Of a stretch of 64,000 bases of DNA, positions 30,826 to 38,665 are shown piece after piece. Under the pieces are notes generated by a model. The model was given only the letters and a program-made list of their open reading frames with translations, did no database searches and was not told where the DNA came from. A program made the position numbers and the translations under genes. Position 1 is the stretch's first letter. Every line of letters starts with the position of its first letter. This DNA comes from Polynucleobacter ibericus. GTDB taxonomy: Bacteria > Pseudomonadota > Gammaproteobacteria > Burkholderiales > Burkholderiaceae. The stretch covers positions 620,001 to 684,000 of the forward strand of contig NZ_CP061309.1 of assembly GCF_018687955.1 (NCBI RefSeq). Direction: 5' to 3'.

Positions 30826-32526
30826 ATGCGCCATTTAAATCGAATTGTCTTAGCAACCCTATTTTTGTCCGCACAATCTGCCATTGCAGCCGGTAATGCT
30901 GATGTCATTTTTTACGGGGGCGATATTGTCACAATGAATAAGGCCCAACCTGCAGCAGAGGCGGTAGCTATTCAGGGTGGAAAGATTATTCAGGTAGGCT
31001 CTTTGTCTAAAACAAAAGCCTTGCAAGGTAAGGATACCAAGCTCATCAACCTAAATGGTCAAACTTTGATGCCGGGTTTTGTAGAGCCTCATGTGCATAT
31101 CTTTGGTACAGCATTTTCAGAAGAGCTTTGGCAAAACATGTCTAACTTCGAGATGCCGCATGACACCTTGGATAGTTTGGTTGCAAAGCTGACAACGTAT
31201 AGCAAGAGTGTTAAAGATGGAGAGTGGATTACTGCGTTCGGCGTTGATCCATCAAGAACTGATCCATTTATGGCTGAGTTGACAGCCGATATTTTGGATA
31301 AGGTATCCACAACAAAGCCAATTTTTGTCATGAATCAAAGCATGCATATTGCCTATGTAAACCATAAAGCCTTGGAGATGGCAGGGGTTACTGACTCCAC
31401 TCCAGATCCTAGTGGTGGAAAATTGCTAAAAGATAGCAAGGGGCGTTTAACAGGCGTAATTTATGAGGTGCCCGCTTTCTATTTGTTCTTAAAAAAGATG
31501 CCTGTACCTAAGCAGGATTTAATTGAGCAAGCGGTTGCAAAAGTGGGCCAAAAAATGGTGCGCAAGGGTGTTACGACTTCAGCAGAAATTTCTCTCGGCG
31601 GTTATCTTGGTGTTGATAAAGAAAACGCTTTATTAAACGATATGACTCATAGTGGGAAGCTTCCTGTTCGTGTCAGGGGTTATATGTATTCAAACGCATA
31701 CCCATTGACTAACAATAGCTATAAGCCAGGTCAGGGTGATGATGTCTATAAGCTTATTGGCGTCAAGATTGTGTCAGATGGCTCCGACCAAGGTCTCACT
31801 GGTGCAATGATTCAGCCCTATGCATATCCTGCGGGGACAAAAAATACTGGTAATCTCAACTTTACTGAGCAAGAACTTTATGACCTTGCTAAGCCAAGAT
31901 TTGATCAGGGTTGGCAAATCTCTGTTCATTCCAATGGCGATAGAGCAATTGAGCAGGCTCTGAATGTTTTTCAGAAATTGGTTACCAAGCCAAGTGACGT
32001 AAAGGCTAGATTAAGAATTGAGCATTTCACAGTTCCTACTGAAGCGCAGATTACAAAAGCAGCAAAATTAGGCGTTGTTCCTGGCTTTACGATTGGACAC
32101 ACAGATTATTGGGGTGAAGCGTTTCACGATCACCTGCTTGGACCGGAGAGAGCTAATCGAATTGACCCAAGTGCTAGCTTGATTAAGAATGGCATGCATT
32201 TTGCGTACCATAGCGATTCTCCAGTCTCCCCAATCCATCCATTGAAGTACGCATCTGAGGGAGCCTCAAGACTTTGGCAGGCGCCCCCACAAAAGGTGTT
32301 AAATGCGAACGAAAAAGTATCTATTAATGATGCTTTAAAAGCGGTCACTATTGACGCCGCTTATCAATTAAAGATGGATGACAAGGTGGGCTCTATCCAG
32401 ACTGGCAAGTACGCTGACTTTGCCATCATTGATAAAAATCCGATGAAAACGGATGCCTATAAGATCAGAGATATTCAGGTCAATGAAACCTGGGTAAATG
32501 GTCAGCAGGTATTTAAGAAGAACTAA
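30826..32526 (+). CDS. Exported amidohydrolase (YtcJ-like, amidohydrolase-3 family)
   Basis: A 566-residue metal-dependent hydrolase. Residues 1-21 form a signal peptide ending AIA-A, so it acts in the periplasm. The amidohydrolase core follows: the small beta-domain (DVIFYGGDIVTMN), the HxH metal motif EPHVHIFG (about residue 88), a VHSNGDRAI His motif (about 367), IEHF (about 403) and the HSDSPVSP Asp/Ser motif (about 464). Family members cleave amide bonds in exoenzyme substrates, often N-acyl amino compounds or formamides. A neighbouring divergent amino-acid permease suggests uptake of a released product, but that is inference. Confidence 0.88.
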   Translation: MRHLNRIVLATLFLSAQSAIAAGNADVIFYGGDIVTMNKAQPAAEAVAIQGGKIIQVGSLSKTKALQGKDTKLINLNGQTLMPGFVEPHVHIFGTAFSEELWQNMSNFEMPHDTLDSLVAKLTTYSKSVKDGEWITAFGVDPSRTDPFMAELTADILDKVSTTKPIFVMNQSMHIAYVNHKALEMAGVTDSTPDPSGGKLLKDSKGRLTGVIYEVPAFYLFLKKMPVPKQDLIEQAVAKVGQKMVRKGVTTSAEISLGGYLGVDKENALLNDMTHSGKLPVRVRGYMYSNAYPLTNNSYKPGQGDDVYKLIGVKIVSDGSDQGLTGAMIQPYAYPAGTKNTGNLNFTEQELYDLAKPRFDQGWQISVHSNGDRAIEQALNVFQKLVTKPSDVKARLRIEHFTVPTEAQITKAAKLGVVPGFTIGHTDYWGEAFHDHLLGPERANRIDPSASLIKNGMHFAYHSDSPVSPIHPLKYASEGASRLWQAPPQKVLNANEKVSINDALKAVTIDAAYQLKMDDKVGSIQTGKYADFAIIDKNPMKTDAYKIRDIQVNETWVNGQQVFKKN

Positions 32527-32554
32527 AGATAATTTGCTGTTAGTCGCAAAGTGC

Positions 32555-32578
32555 AAAACCGCCTTCGGGCGGTTTTTC
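32555..32578 (+). terminator. Intrinsic terminator after the amidohydrolase gene
   Basis: A 9-bp stem, AAAACCGCC / GGCGGTTTT, with a stable TTCG tetraloop, running into TTTTTCTT. It separates this unit from the minus-strand tRNA gene, and the A-run upstream lets it work for transcripts from the other side too. Confidence 0.92.
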
Positions 32579-32651
32579 TTTAGATACTAGAAAGCGGTCT
32601 GACTATTGAAAATAGGGCTCTAGGCCCCATATAGGTCTTTAGAGGTGTATT

Positions 32652-32738
32652 TGGTGCCCAGGAAGGGACTCGAACCCCCACAACCTTACGATCGCCAGCA
32701 CCTGAAGCTGGTGCGTCTACCAATTTCGCCACCTGGGC
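32652..32738 (-). tRNA. tRNA-Leu (anticodon CAG)
   Basis: The minus strand forms a long-variable-arm tRNA. The acceptor stem GCCCAGG pairs with CCTGGGC, and the discriminator A and an encoded CCA lie at 32652-32655. The D-arm region is TGGCGAAATTGGTAGACGCA. The anticodon stem CCAGC/GCTGG holds the loop TTCAGGT (anticodon CAG, reading CUG). The T-arm contains GGTTCGAGTCC. The 87 nt including CCA fit tRNA-Leu. It is transcribed away from rnr. Confidence 0.96.
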
Positions 32739-32746
32739 ATGCCATT

Positions 32747-32776
32747 ATTATAGAGTGACGGACGTTTTAAGGTCAT
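32747..32776 (-). promoter_or_regulatory. Promoter of tRNA-Leu
   Basis: On the minus strand ATGACC (32771-32776) and a perfect TATAAT (32747-32752) are 18 bases apart. The predicted start is about 7 bases beyond the -10, near 32740, almost at the tRNA 5' end. Confidence 0.65.
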
Positions 32777-32893
32777 TTCTGGCTCTTTTTGGCTTTTTCC
32801 CTTCAGACTTGGTGGTTTGATACAGTAGCCTTATTCATAACAAAAATAGATATCAATAGATATACACAGGGCATGTATTGCCGAAGGAATTAA

Positions 32894-35275
32894 ATGCGTA
32901 AAGCAAAAGACTTGATGCCACGTGAGGCTGACCGTTTAGGAACAGTGCAGGGGCATCGAGATGGATTTGGATTTGTAATACCCGATGATGGTGGCGAAGA
33001 TATCTTTCTTTCAGAAAGAGAAATGTCACGTGTCATGCATGGCGATAGAGTCAATGTCAGAGTATTAGGAACAGATCGACGTGGTCGCCCAGAAGGGCAG
33101 ATCGTCGAAGTAGTTCTACACGCCAACAAAGTAGTTATCGGTCGCCTCTTAAATGAAAATGGTGTGCTAATTGTTGCGCCAGAAGATAAGCGTATCGGTC
33201 ATGACATTCTGATTCCACCAAAGGGTCAAGGACAAGCGAAGTTAGGTCAGGTTGTTAGCGTCGAGATTATTGATTACCCAGATAGCTATCGCCAGGCAGT
33301 TGGTCGCGTAGTAGAAGTCTTGGGTGAAATCGATGATCCGGGTATGGAAATCGAAATCGCTGTACGTAAGTATGGCGTTCCTCATGAGTTTTCTGCCGCT
33401 GCCTTAAAAGAAGCAACAGCGCTACCAGATACTGTTCAACAGTCTGATTTAGAAGGTCGGGTTGATCTGCGTGATGTACCGTTAGTCACTATCGATGGTG
33501 CTGATGCACGTGACTTTGATGATGCCGTGTACTGTGAGCCGGTGATGTACGGGCAGACTAAGGCTTGGCGCCTCATTGTGGCGATTGCTGACGTTTCTCA
33601 TTATGTAAAGCCAGGCCATCCTTTGGATGATGAGGGCTTATTGCGTGCTACTTCGGTGTACTTCCCAAGACGCGTCATTCCAATGCTGCCAGAGAAGATC
33701 TCCAACGGGCTCTGCTCGCTTAATCCTGGGGTAGACCGTCTGTGCATGGTGTGTGATTCAGTTGTGGATAACAACGGCATTGTTTTGGCATACCAGTTTT
33801 ATCCAGCAGTGATGCATTCAGCACAACGCTTTACTTACGATACGGTTTGGGAGATTCTGTCTAACAGCAAAGGTCCTGAAGCAACACGCTTTGCGCAGTT
33901 CCGCCCTTTGCTCGGTAATCTATATTCGCTTTACAAGATTCTGTTAGCAGCTCGTGAGAAGCGGGGCGCTATCGAGTTTGAAACCACCGAGACTCAAATC
34001 ATTAGCAATGAGCTTGGCAAGATTTTGCGTATTGAGCCGCGTCTTCGCAATGATGCCCATCGCTTAATTGAAGAGTGCATGTTGACTGCCAACGTATGTG
34101 CAGCTGACTTTATTGAAAAAAATAAGCATCTCAGCTTGTATCGTGTTCATGGTGAGCCATCCGAAGAAAAGTTAGTTACATTACGCCAAGTTCTCAGAAC
34201 ATCAGGCCTGTCTTTGGGCGGTGGCGAGAAGCCAAAACCACGTGACTACGCTAAATTGATGCGTGAGATTAAAGAACGTCCTGATGCCAACATGCTGCAG
34301 TCAGTGGTATTGCGCTCTATGCAACAGGCAATGTACCAGCCGGATAACGAAGGCCACTTTGGCTTGGCTTACCCAGCGTACTCGCACTTTACTAGTCCGA
34401 TTCGTCGCTATCCTGACTTGCTAACGCATCGGGTAATTAAGTCGATCCTAGAGAAAAAGCCTTATGTACCAGTCTTGCCGCCTAAGGTGCCACTGAATTT
34501 GACCTTGCCCCGTAAAGGTAAAGGTCGTGAGAACGCAGTAAATGCCAAGAAATCTCAAAGCGATGCAAAAGCAGGGGTAGCCAAAGGTGCTAAGCCTCCT
34601 AAAGGTGCTAATGCGGCATTACCTATTTGGGGTCAATTGGGTGTTCATTGCTCATCGAATGAACGTCGGGCTGATGAGGCTTCACGTGATGTAGAGGCAT
34701 GGCTCAAGTGTTACTACATGCGTGATCATTTAGGTCAAGAGTATGCGGGCACCGTTACTGGCGTTGCTAACTTTGGTTTATTTATTCAGCTAGAGAATCT
34801 CTTTGTCGAGGGCATGGTGCACGTCACCGAACTTGGCGGTGATTACTTCCAATATGACGAAGCACGTCAAGAGTTGCGCGGAGAGCGTACTGGAATTCGC
34901 TATCGCTTAGGCGATCGTTTGCATGTGTTGGTAAGTCGTGTTGACTTAGATGCACGCAAGATTGAATTTAGCCTTGTTAAGTCGGTTGGTGCTGAGCCTG
35001 GCGGGTCTTCTAATCGTCGACAGCTAATACTGGCAAGCGATACTGGTAGGCCAAACAAAAAAGCCGCCCCTCAAAGAGGCCGCTCAGACAATAAGACCCC
35101 ACAAAAACCAAGCGGTATTAATGTCAATGCAGCAAAATCTGCCGGCACCTTAGGCGCCAATCAGTCCAAGAGCAAAGCAACTCGTAAGAATGGTAAGTCC
35201 AAGCCGGGAAGAGTTGTTGGTAAACCAGCCGGAAGTAAACCCCCGGTTCGTAGCACAAAAGCACGCCGCAAATAA
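32894..35275 (+). CDS. rnr: Ribonuclease R, lacking the N-terminal winged helix
   Basis: RNase R is a processive 3'-5' exoribonuclease for structured RNA. The 793 residues contain cold-shock domains (about 15-190), the RNB catalytic domain with DARDFDDAVYCE holding the metal-binding Asp residues, and an S1 domain (about 615-695). A long Lys/Arg-rich tail follows. The protein begins directly at the first cold-shock domain (RLGTVQGHRDGFGFV). The winged-helix domain of about 80 residues found in E. coli and Burkholderia RNase R is absent, and a stop codon at 32891 closes the frame. AAGGA lies 6 bases before the ATG. A basic, Ala/Lys-rich insertion (about residues 528-577) interrupts the end of RNB. 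rlmB follows 35 bases later, the usual order. Confidence 0.95.
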   Translation: MRKAKDLMPREADRLGTVQGHRDGFGFVIPDDGGEDIFLSEREMSRVMHGDRVNVRVLGTDRRGRPEGQIVEVVLHANKVVIGRLLNENGVLIVAPEDKRIGHDILIPPKGQGQAKLGQVVSVEIIDYPDSYRQAVGRVVEVLGEIDDPGMEIEIAVRKYGVPHEFSAAALKEATALPDTVQQSDLEGRVDLRDVPLVTIDGADARDFDDAVYCEPVMYGQTKAWRLIVAIADVSHYVKPGHPLDDEGLLRATSVYFPRRVIPMLPEKISNGLCSLNPGVDRLCMVCDSVVDNNGIVLAYQFYPAVMHSAQRFTYDTVWEILSNSKGPEATRFAQFRPLLGNLYSLYKILLAAREKRGAIEFETTETQIISNELGKILRIEPRLRNDAHRLIEECMLTANVCAADFIEKNKHLSLYRVHGEPSEEKLVTLRQVLRTSGLSLGGGEKPKPRDYAKLMREIKERPDANMLQSVVLRSMQQAMYQPDNEGHFGLAYPAYSHFTSPIRRYPDLLTHRVIKSILEKKPYVPVLPPKVPLNLTLPRKGKGRENAVNAKKSQSDAKAGVAKGAKPPKGANAALPIWGQLGVHCSSNERRADEASRDVEAWLKCYYMRDHLGQEYAGTVTGVANFGLFIQLENLFVEGMVHVTELGGDYFQYDEARQELRGERTGIRYRLGDRLHVLVSRVDLDARKIEFSLVKSVGAEPGGSSNRRQLILASDTGRPNKKAAPQRGRSDNKTPQKPSGINVNAAKSAGTLGANQSKSKATRKNGKSKPGRVVGKPAGSKPPVRSTKARRK

Positions 35276-35310
35276 ACATACCCTACATAGAAATTACATT
35301 AGAAAATAAG

Positions 35311-36078
35311 ATGAAACAAATATTAGTAGGGTTCCATGCAGTGCAAGCACGTTTGCGCGTAGATCCGGATAGCTTGAAGTCGGTGTACTTTGATCCGAGT
35401 CGTCGCGATAGGCGGATGGGTGATTTTTTAAAGCAAGCTGAAGAGATTTTGGGCGAACGTTTACATGCAGCTGATGCCGAGCGTCTCCATAAGTTAACAG
35501 GGCATGATCGTCACCAAGGCGTTGTAGCTTTAGCAGAAAAAATAACCGTTGCGAGAACGATCACCGAAGTGGTTGAAGATGCAGAGAGTGCGCAGAAGCA
35601 GCCATTATTTTTGGTTTTAGATGGTGTGACTGATCCCCATAACTTTGGCGCTTGCCTACGTGTAGCAGATGGTGCCGGTATAGATGCCGTAGTGATTCCC
35701 AAAGATCGCTCTGCATCTATTAATGCCACTGTTAGCAAAGTTTCTAGTGGTGCATCCGAAGTGATGCCAGTGATTACTGTAACCAACCTTGTTCGTAGCA
35801 TGAAAGAAATGCAAGAAGCGGGTGTTTGGCTGATTGGCACAGATGACGAAGCGACAAAATCAATCTACGATATAGATCTCACCGGCTCCATTGGGATTGT
35901 GATGGGGGCTGAAGGCGAGGGGATGCGTCGCCTTACCAAAGAAAACTGCGATGAGTTAGTCCGTATTCCAATGCAAGGTGTGGTCTCCAGTTTGAATGTA
36001 TCTGTTGCAAGTGGCGTATGCTTGTATGAGGCATTAAGACAGCGCCTAGCAAAAGCAAGCACTAAAGCTGCCAAGTAA
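35311..36078 (+). CDS. rlmB: 23S rRNA (guanosine-2251-2'-O)-methyltransferase RlmB
   Basis: SPOUT-class enzyme methylating the ribose of G2251 in the ribosomal P-loop. The 255 residues include an N-terminal substrate-binding domain (GFHAVQARLRVDP onward) and the trefoil-knot SAM region: DGVTDPHNFGACLRVADGAG, GIVMGAEGEGMRRL and PMQGVVSSLNVSVASGVCLYE. Downstream of rnr as in enterobacteria, and probably in the same transcript. Confidence 0.95.
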   Translation: MKQILVGFHAVQARLRVDPDSLKSVYFDPSRRDRRMGDFLKQAEEILGERLHAADAERLHKLTGHDRHQGVVALAEKITVARTITEVVEDAESAQKQPLFLVLDGVTDPHNFGACLRVADGAGIDAVVIPKDRSASINATVSKVSSGASEVMPVITVTNLVRSMKEMQEAGVWLIGTDDEATKSIYDIDLTGSIGIVMGAEGEGMRRLTKENCDELVRIPMQGVVSSLNVSVASGVCLYEALRQRLAKASTKAAK

Positions 36079-36092
36079 AAAAGGAGCTTCAT

Positions 36093-36278
36093 ATGAAATG
36101 CAATATCGGACATACAGATCGCGTAGTGCGGATGACTGTTGGTGTAACCCTTATGGGTTTAGCGGGTTTTGGCATCACTGGCCCATGGGCCTGGATCGGA
36201 ATTATCCCTTTGATCACTGGAATGATCGGTAATTGCCCAGCCTATTCAATACTAGGCATTAACACCGGTAAAAAGTAA
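36093..36278 (+). CDS. Small DUF2892-type membrane protein
   Basis: A 61-residue protein with an N-terminal MKCNIGHTDRVVRMTVG and two hydrophobic stretches (about 14-27 and 31-48), ending NCPAYSILGINTGKK. This is the stand-alone DUF2892 (YgaP membrane domain) pattern, which includes the conserved Asn-Cys-Pro near the C-terminus. The function is unknown. An AAGGAG ribosome-binding site lies 7 bases before the ATG and the gap to rlmB is 14 bases. Confidence 0.85.
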   Translation: MKCNIGHTDRVVRMTVGVTLMGLAGFGITGPWAWIGIIPLITGMIGNCPAYSILGINTGKK

Positions 36279-36297
36279 AAACCCAAGGAGTAATCCA

Positions 36298-36325
36298 GCT
36301 ACTAGCAATTTACTTGGCTAGTAGC
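36298..36325. repeat. Hairpin across the 3' end of the transaldolase gene
   Basis: GCTACTAGC (36298-36306) and GCTAGTAGC (36317-36325) form a perfect 9-bp stem around the tal stop codon at 36310. No long U-run follows on either strand. It may protect the tal mRNA 3' end or reduce read-through between the convergent genes. Confidence 0.55.
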
Positions 36326-37287
36326 GCCTCCAGCTTCTCTGTGTCTACGCAGAAGTTCCGAATTCCCTCAGCCAATTTCTCGGTAGCCATCGCATCATTA
36401 TTGAGTTGCAGACGGAAGCTAGACTCATCTAGCTTCAAGGGGGTAATACTCTCCGCCTGCAATGCTGCCGCAGCATTAGCAGGATCAAGTTTTTTCTCAA
36501 CTGATGCATTACTACCTTGCAGTTCAGCCAAAAGCTCAGGGCTAATCGTTAATAGATCTACCCCAGCAAGCTCTAGAATCTGACTGGTATTACGAAAACT
36601 AGCGCCCATGATTTCAGTAGGGATGCCAAAGTGTTTGTAATAGTGAAAGATTCTTTTAACTGAAGTGACGCCTGGATCATTTGCACCACCATTGGCGCTA
36701 TCACTCCAGTTAGCGGCTAGCTTAGCTTTATACCAATCAGTAATACGACCCACAAATGGGGAGATTAGTTTGGCATTGGCTGCGCCACATGCAGCCGCTT
36801 GAACGAGCGAGAAGAGCAGGGTCATATTGCAATGGATGCCTTGTGACTCTAACTCCTTGGCGGCAGCAATGCCTTCCCACGTGCCAGCTAGCTTAATCAG
36901 AATGCGTTTGCGATCAATGCCATGAGATTCATAAAGCGAGATTAAATGCTTAGCCTTGGCTACAGTGCCCTTAGTATCAAACGACAGACGCGCATCCACT
37001 TCTGTAGAAACCCGCCCTGGAACGATTTTCAGAATCTCTAAGCCAAAGGCAACCAAGATGTAATCGACCAAGTCAGTCGGGTTCATGCCCGGATGAGCTG
37101 CTTTAACTGATTGCACCAAATCCTGGTAATTGCTTTGTTGAGCTGCTTTCAGAATGAGCGAAGGGTTGGTAGTCGCATCCTGCGGTTGGAAGGCCTGCAT
37201 GCGCTCAAAATCACCCGTATCAGCTACGACCGTGGTGAGTTGCTTGAGTTGCTCAAGTTGGCTTAGGTTCGAAGAGGTGCTATTCAT
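36310..37287 (-). CDS. tal: Transaldolase
   Basis: Non-oxidative pentose phosphate pathway enzyme moving a dihydroxyacetone unit between sugar phosphates. The 325 residues contain the N-terminal [28 protein letters not shown] and the Schiff-base Lys motif [19 protein letters not shown]. The [12 protein letters not shown] segment follows. Length fits class I TalB (317). It is divergent from rpiA (102-base gap), another enzyme of the same pathway, so the shared region may co-regulate both. Confidence 0.96.
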   Translation of the reverse strand: MNSTSSNLSQLEQLKQLTTVVADTGDFERMQAFQPQDATTNPSLILKAAQQSNYQDLVQSVKAAHPGMNPTDLVDYILVAFGLEILKIVPGRVSTEVDARLSFDTKGTVAKAKHLISLYESHGIDRKRILIKLAGTWEGIAAAKELESQGIHCNMTLLFSLVQAAACGAANAKLISPFVGRITDWYKAKLAANWSDSANGGANDPGVTSVKRIFHYYKHFGIPTEIMGASFRNTSQILELAGVDLLTISPELLAELQGSNASVEKKLDPANAAAALQAESITPLKLDESSFRLQLNNDAMATEKLAEGIRNFCVDTEKLEALLAK

Positions 37288-37388
37288 GGGCTTGCTCGCT
37301 GCTCTAAAGTGGTTTTCTTGTGAATATCATATGATAGATGGATTAATTACTCGGTTCCAGTTCGGGCATAAGGGCATTAGACAGGCAT

Positions 37389-38099
37389 ATGAATCAAGAT
37401 CAACTAAAACAAATGGTAGGTGAAGCAGCTAGAGATGAAGTGCTCAAGCTTGCTGCAGGGCAAATTTTAGGTATAGGCACGGGATCAACGGCCAATTGCT
37501 TTATTGATGCCTTGGCGCCTCATAAGGACCATTTTGCTGGGACCGTATCGAGCTCTAATGCAACAACTGAGCGTTTATTGAAGCATGGTTTTAAAGTGCT
37601 CGATCCAAATGACGTTCAAGGTTTGCCTGCCTATGTAGATGGCGCAGATGAAATCGATCCAGCCGGCCACATGATTAAAGGTGGCGGCGGGGCTCTCACC
37701 AGAGAAAAAATTATTGCCTCCATGGCAAAGCAATTTATTTGTATTTGCGATTCCTCCAAGCAAGTCCCAGTACTGGGTAACTTTGCATTGCCAGTGGAAA
37801 TCATTCCGCTTGCAAAAGGTGTTGTTACTCGTGAGTTAGAAAAGTTTGGCGGCAAAGTAACTTTGCGCTTAGCGAAGAGCACCCGCGCTGATCTCAATCA
37901 AACGCCTAGCGAGCCTTTTGTGACTGATAACGGTGGCTGGATCTTGGATATAGCGGGGCTGAAGATTGCCGACCCCCTCCAGATGGAAGCGCAAATCAAT
38001 CAAATTGCCGGTGTGATTACTGTAGGTTTATTTGCAAAAGAAAAAGCGAACATTTTGCTGGTCAGCAATGCTGCAGGCGTGGATCGTATAGCCCTCTAA
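37389..38099 (+). CDS. rpiA: Ribose-5-phosphate isomerase A
   Basis: Interconverts ribose-5-phosphate and ribulose-5-phosphate. The 236 residues contain GIGTGSTANCFIDAL (phosphate loop), AYVDGADEIDPAGHMIKGGGGALTREK (catalytic Asp and Lys/Glu region) and a C-terminal GVITVGLFAKEKANILLV. Length is slightly above E. coli RpiA (219). It is followed by a terminator at 38130. Confidence 0.96.
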   Translation: MNQDQLKQMVGEAARDEVLKLAAGQILGIGTGSTANCFIDALAPHKDHFAGTVSSSNATTERLLKHGFKVLDPNDVQGLPAYVDGADEIDPAGHMIKGGGGALTREKIIASMAKQFICICDSSKQVPVLGNFALPVEIIPLAKGVVTRELEKFGGKVTLRLAKSTRADLNQTPSEPFVTDNGGWILDIAGLKIADPLQMEAQINQIAGVITVGLFAKEKANILLVSNAAGVDRIAL

Positions 38100-38124
38100 T
38101 CACGGCTTGAGATTATTTAGGCAT

Positions 38125-38284
38125 TAAAAAACCCGACGGGGTATGCCCATCGGGTTGTTTTGCCATGGTTTGCATGGCGCAGATAATCGGAAGGTAATCA
38201 GTTCCGACATCCATGAGTGCACAGATGCACTCATCTTTAGTGGCTTTCGCCAATGTGAGTGAGGCACTCAATCTGTCTCACCAC
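38125..38284 (-). ncRNA. Candidate structured small RNA of about 160 nt
   Basis: The minus strand has all parts of an independent RNA gene. A promoter (38291-38318) predicts a start near 38284. Then come the stem-loops TGAGTG/CACTCA (38270-38256), TGGC-GAAA-GCCA (38252-38241), a 9-bp ATGAGTGCA/TGCACTCAT (38234-38213), TCGGAA/TTCCGA (38207-38187) and GCCATG/CATGGC (38178-38162). It ends at a terminator (38156-38130) followed by six T. CAGAT (38275-38271) with ATCTG (38184-38180), and GGTG with CGCC outside it, could close a multibranch junction around the first four hairpins. No reading frame fits. It does not look like 6S, SRP, RNase P or tmRNA. Function unknown; the nearby hfq gene shows the cell has an RNA chaperone. 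Confidence 0.6.
38130..38160. terminator. Bidirectional terminator between rpiA and the candidate RNA
   Basis: The stem AACCCGA / TCGGGTT with an inner GGG/CCC extension is flanked by AAAAAA upstream (38126-38131) and GTTTTG downstream. On the minus strand it gives a U6 tail, the stronger direction; on the plus strand it can end the rpiA transcript. Confidence 0.85.
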
Positions 38285-38290
38285 AACTTC

Positions 38291-38318
38291 ATCCTACGCT
38301 TATCTTTGGCAGTGTCAA
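38291..38318 (-). promoter_or_regulatory. Promoter of the candidate small RNA
   Basis: On the minus strand a perfect TTGACA (38313-38318) is followed after 16 bases by TAGGAT (38291-38296), a four-of-six match to TATAAT. It lies downstream of yggX and points into the stem-loop-rich region. Confidence 0.6.
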
Positions 38319-38378
38319 CAGCAATTTAGAAAATATTTTTCAATCAATTATTTGCTGCAATACGGCAAACTAATTTTT

Positions 38379-38651
38379 TTACTCTGCAGGCGGTACGTAA
38401 CCTTGTGCCATATCTGCGCCACCCTCAAAGAAGTACTTTTCTACCTGTTTTAGGAGGTATTGGCGTGCGCGTGGGTCTGCCATATTGAGGCGGTTTTCAT
38501 TAATCAGCATCGTTTGGTGCTTTAACCAAGCAGCCCAAGCTTCTTTAGAAACTTGATTCCAAATCTTTTTACCTAGATCACCAGGAAGTGGGGCGAAATC
38601 CATGCCTTCGGATTCTTTATTGAGTTTGATGCATTGAACCATGCGTGCCAT
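38379..38651 (-). CDS. yggX: Fe(II)-trafficking / oxidative damage protection protein YggX
   Basis: A 90-residue cytoplasmic protein linked to iron trafficking and protection of iron-sulfur clusters. It begins [19 protein letters not shown], with the conserved Cys at position 7, and continues with [19 protein letters not shown] and [18 protein letters not shown], the YggX signature. It lies 14 bases after argA on the same strand and is probably cotranscribed. It reads toward the candidate RNA promoter; no separate terminator is clear at its end. Confidence 0.96.
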   Translation of the reverse strand: MARMVQCIKLNKESEGMDFAPLPGDLGKKIWNQVSKEAWAAWLKHQTMLINENRLNMADPRARQYLLKQVEKYFFEGGADMAQGYVPPAE

Positions 38652-38665
38652 CTGTAATACCTTTC

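Noticed and set aside
38184-38208. CGGAAGGTAATCAG on the plus strand, reminiscent of the SRP RNA core GGAAGGAAGCAG
   Set aside because: Key bases differ and the flanking arms do not give the SRP domain IV fold; the stretch is better explained as one hairpin of the minus-strand RNA.
38125-38284. Candidate RNA as 6S RNA because of size and proximity to rpiA
   Set aside because: 6S RNA is one long rod with a central bubble; this sequence has five separate short hairpins.
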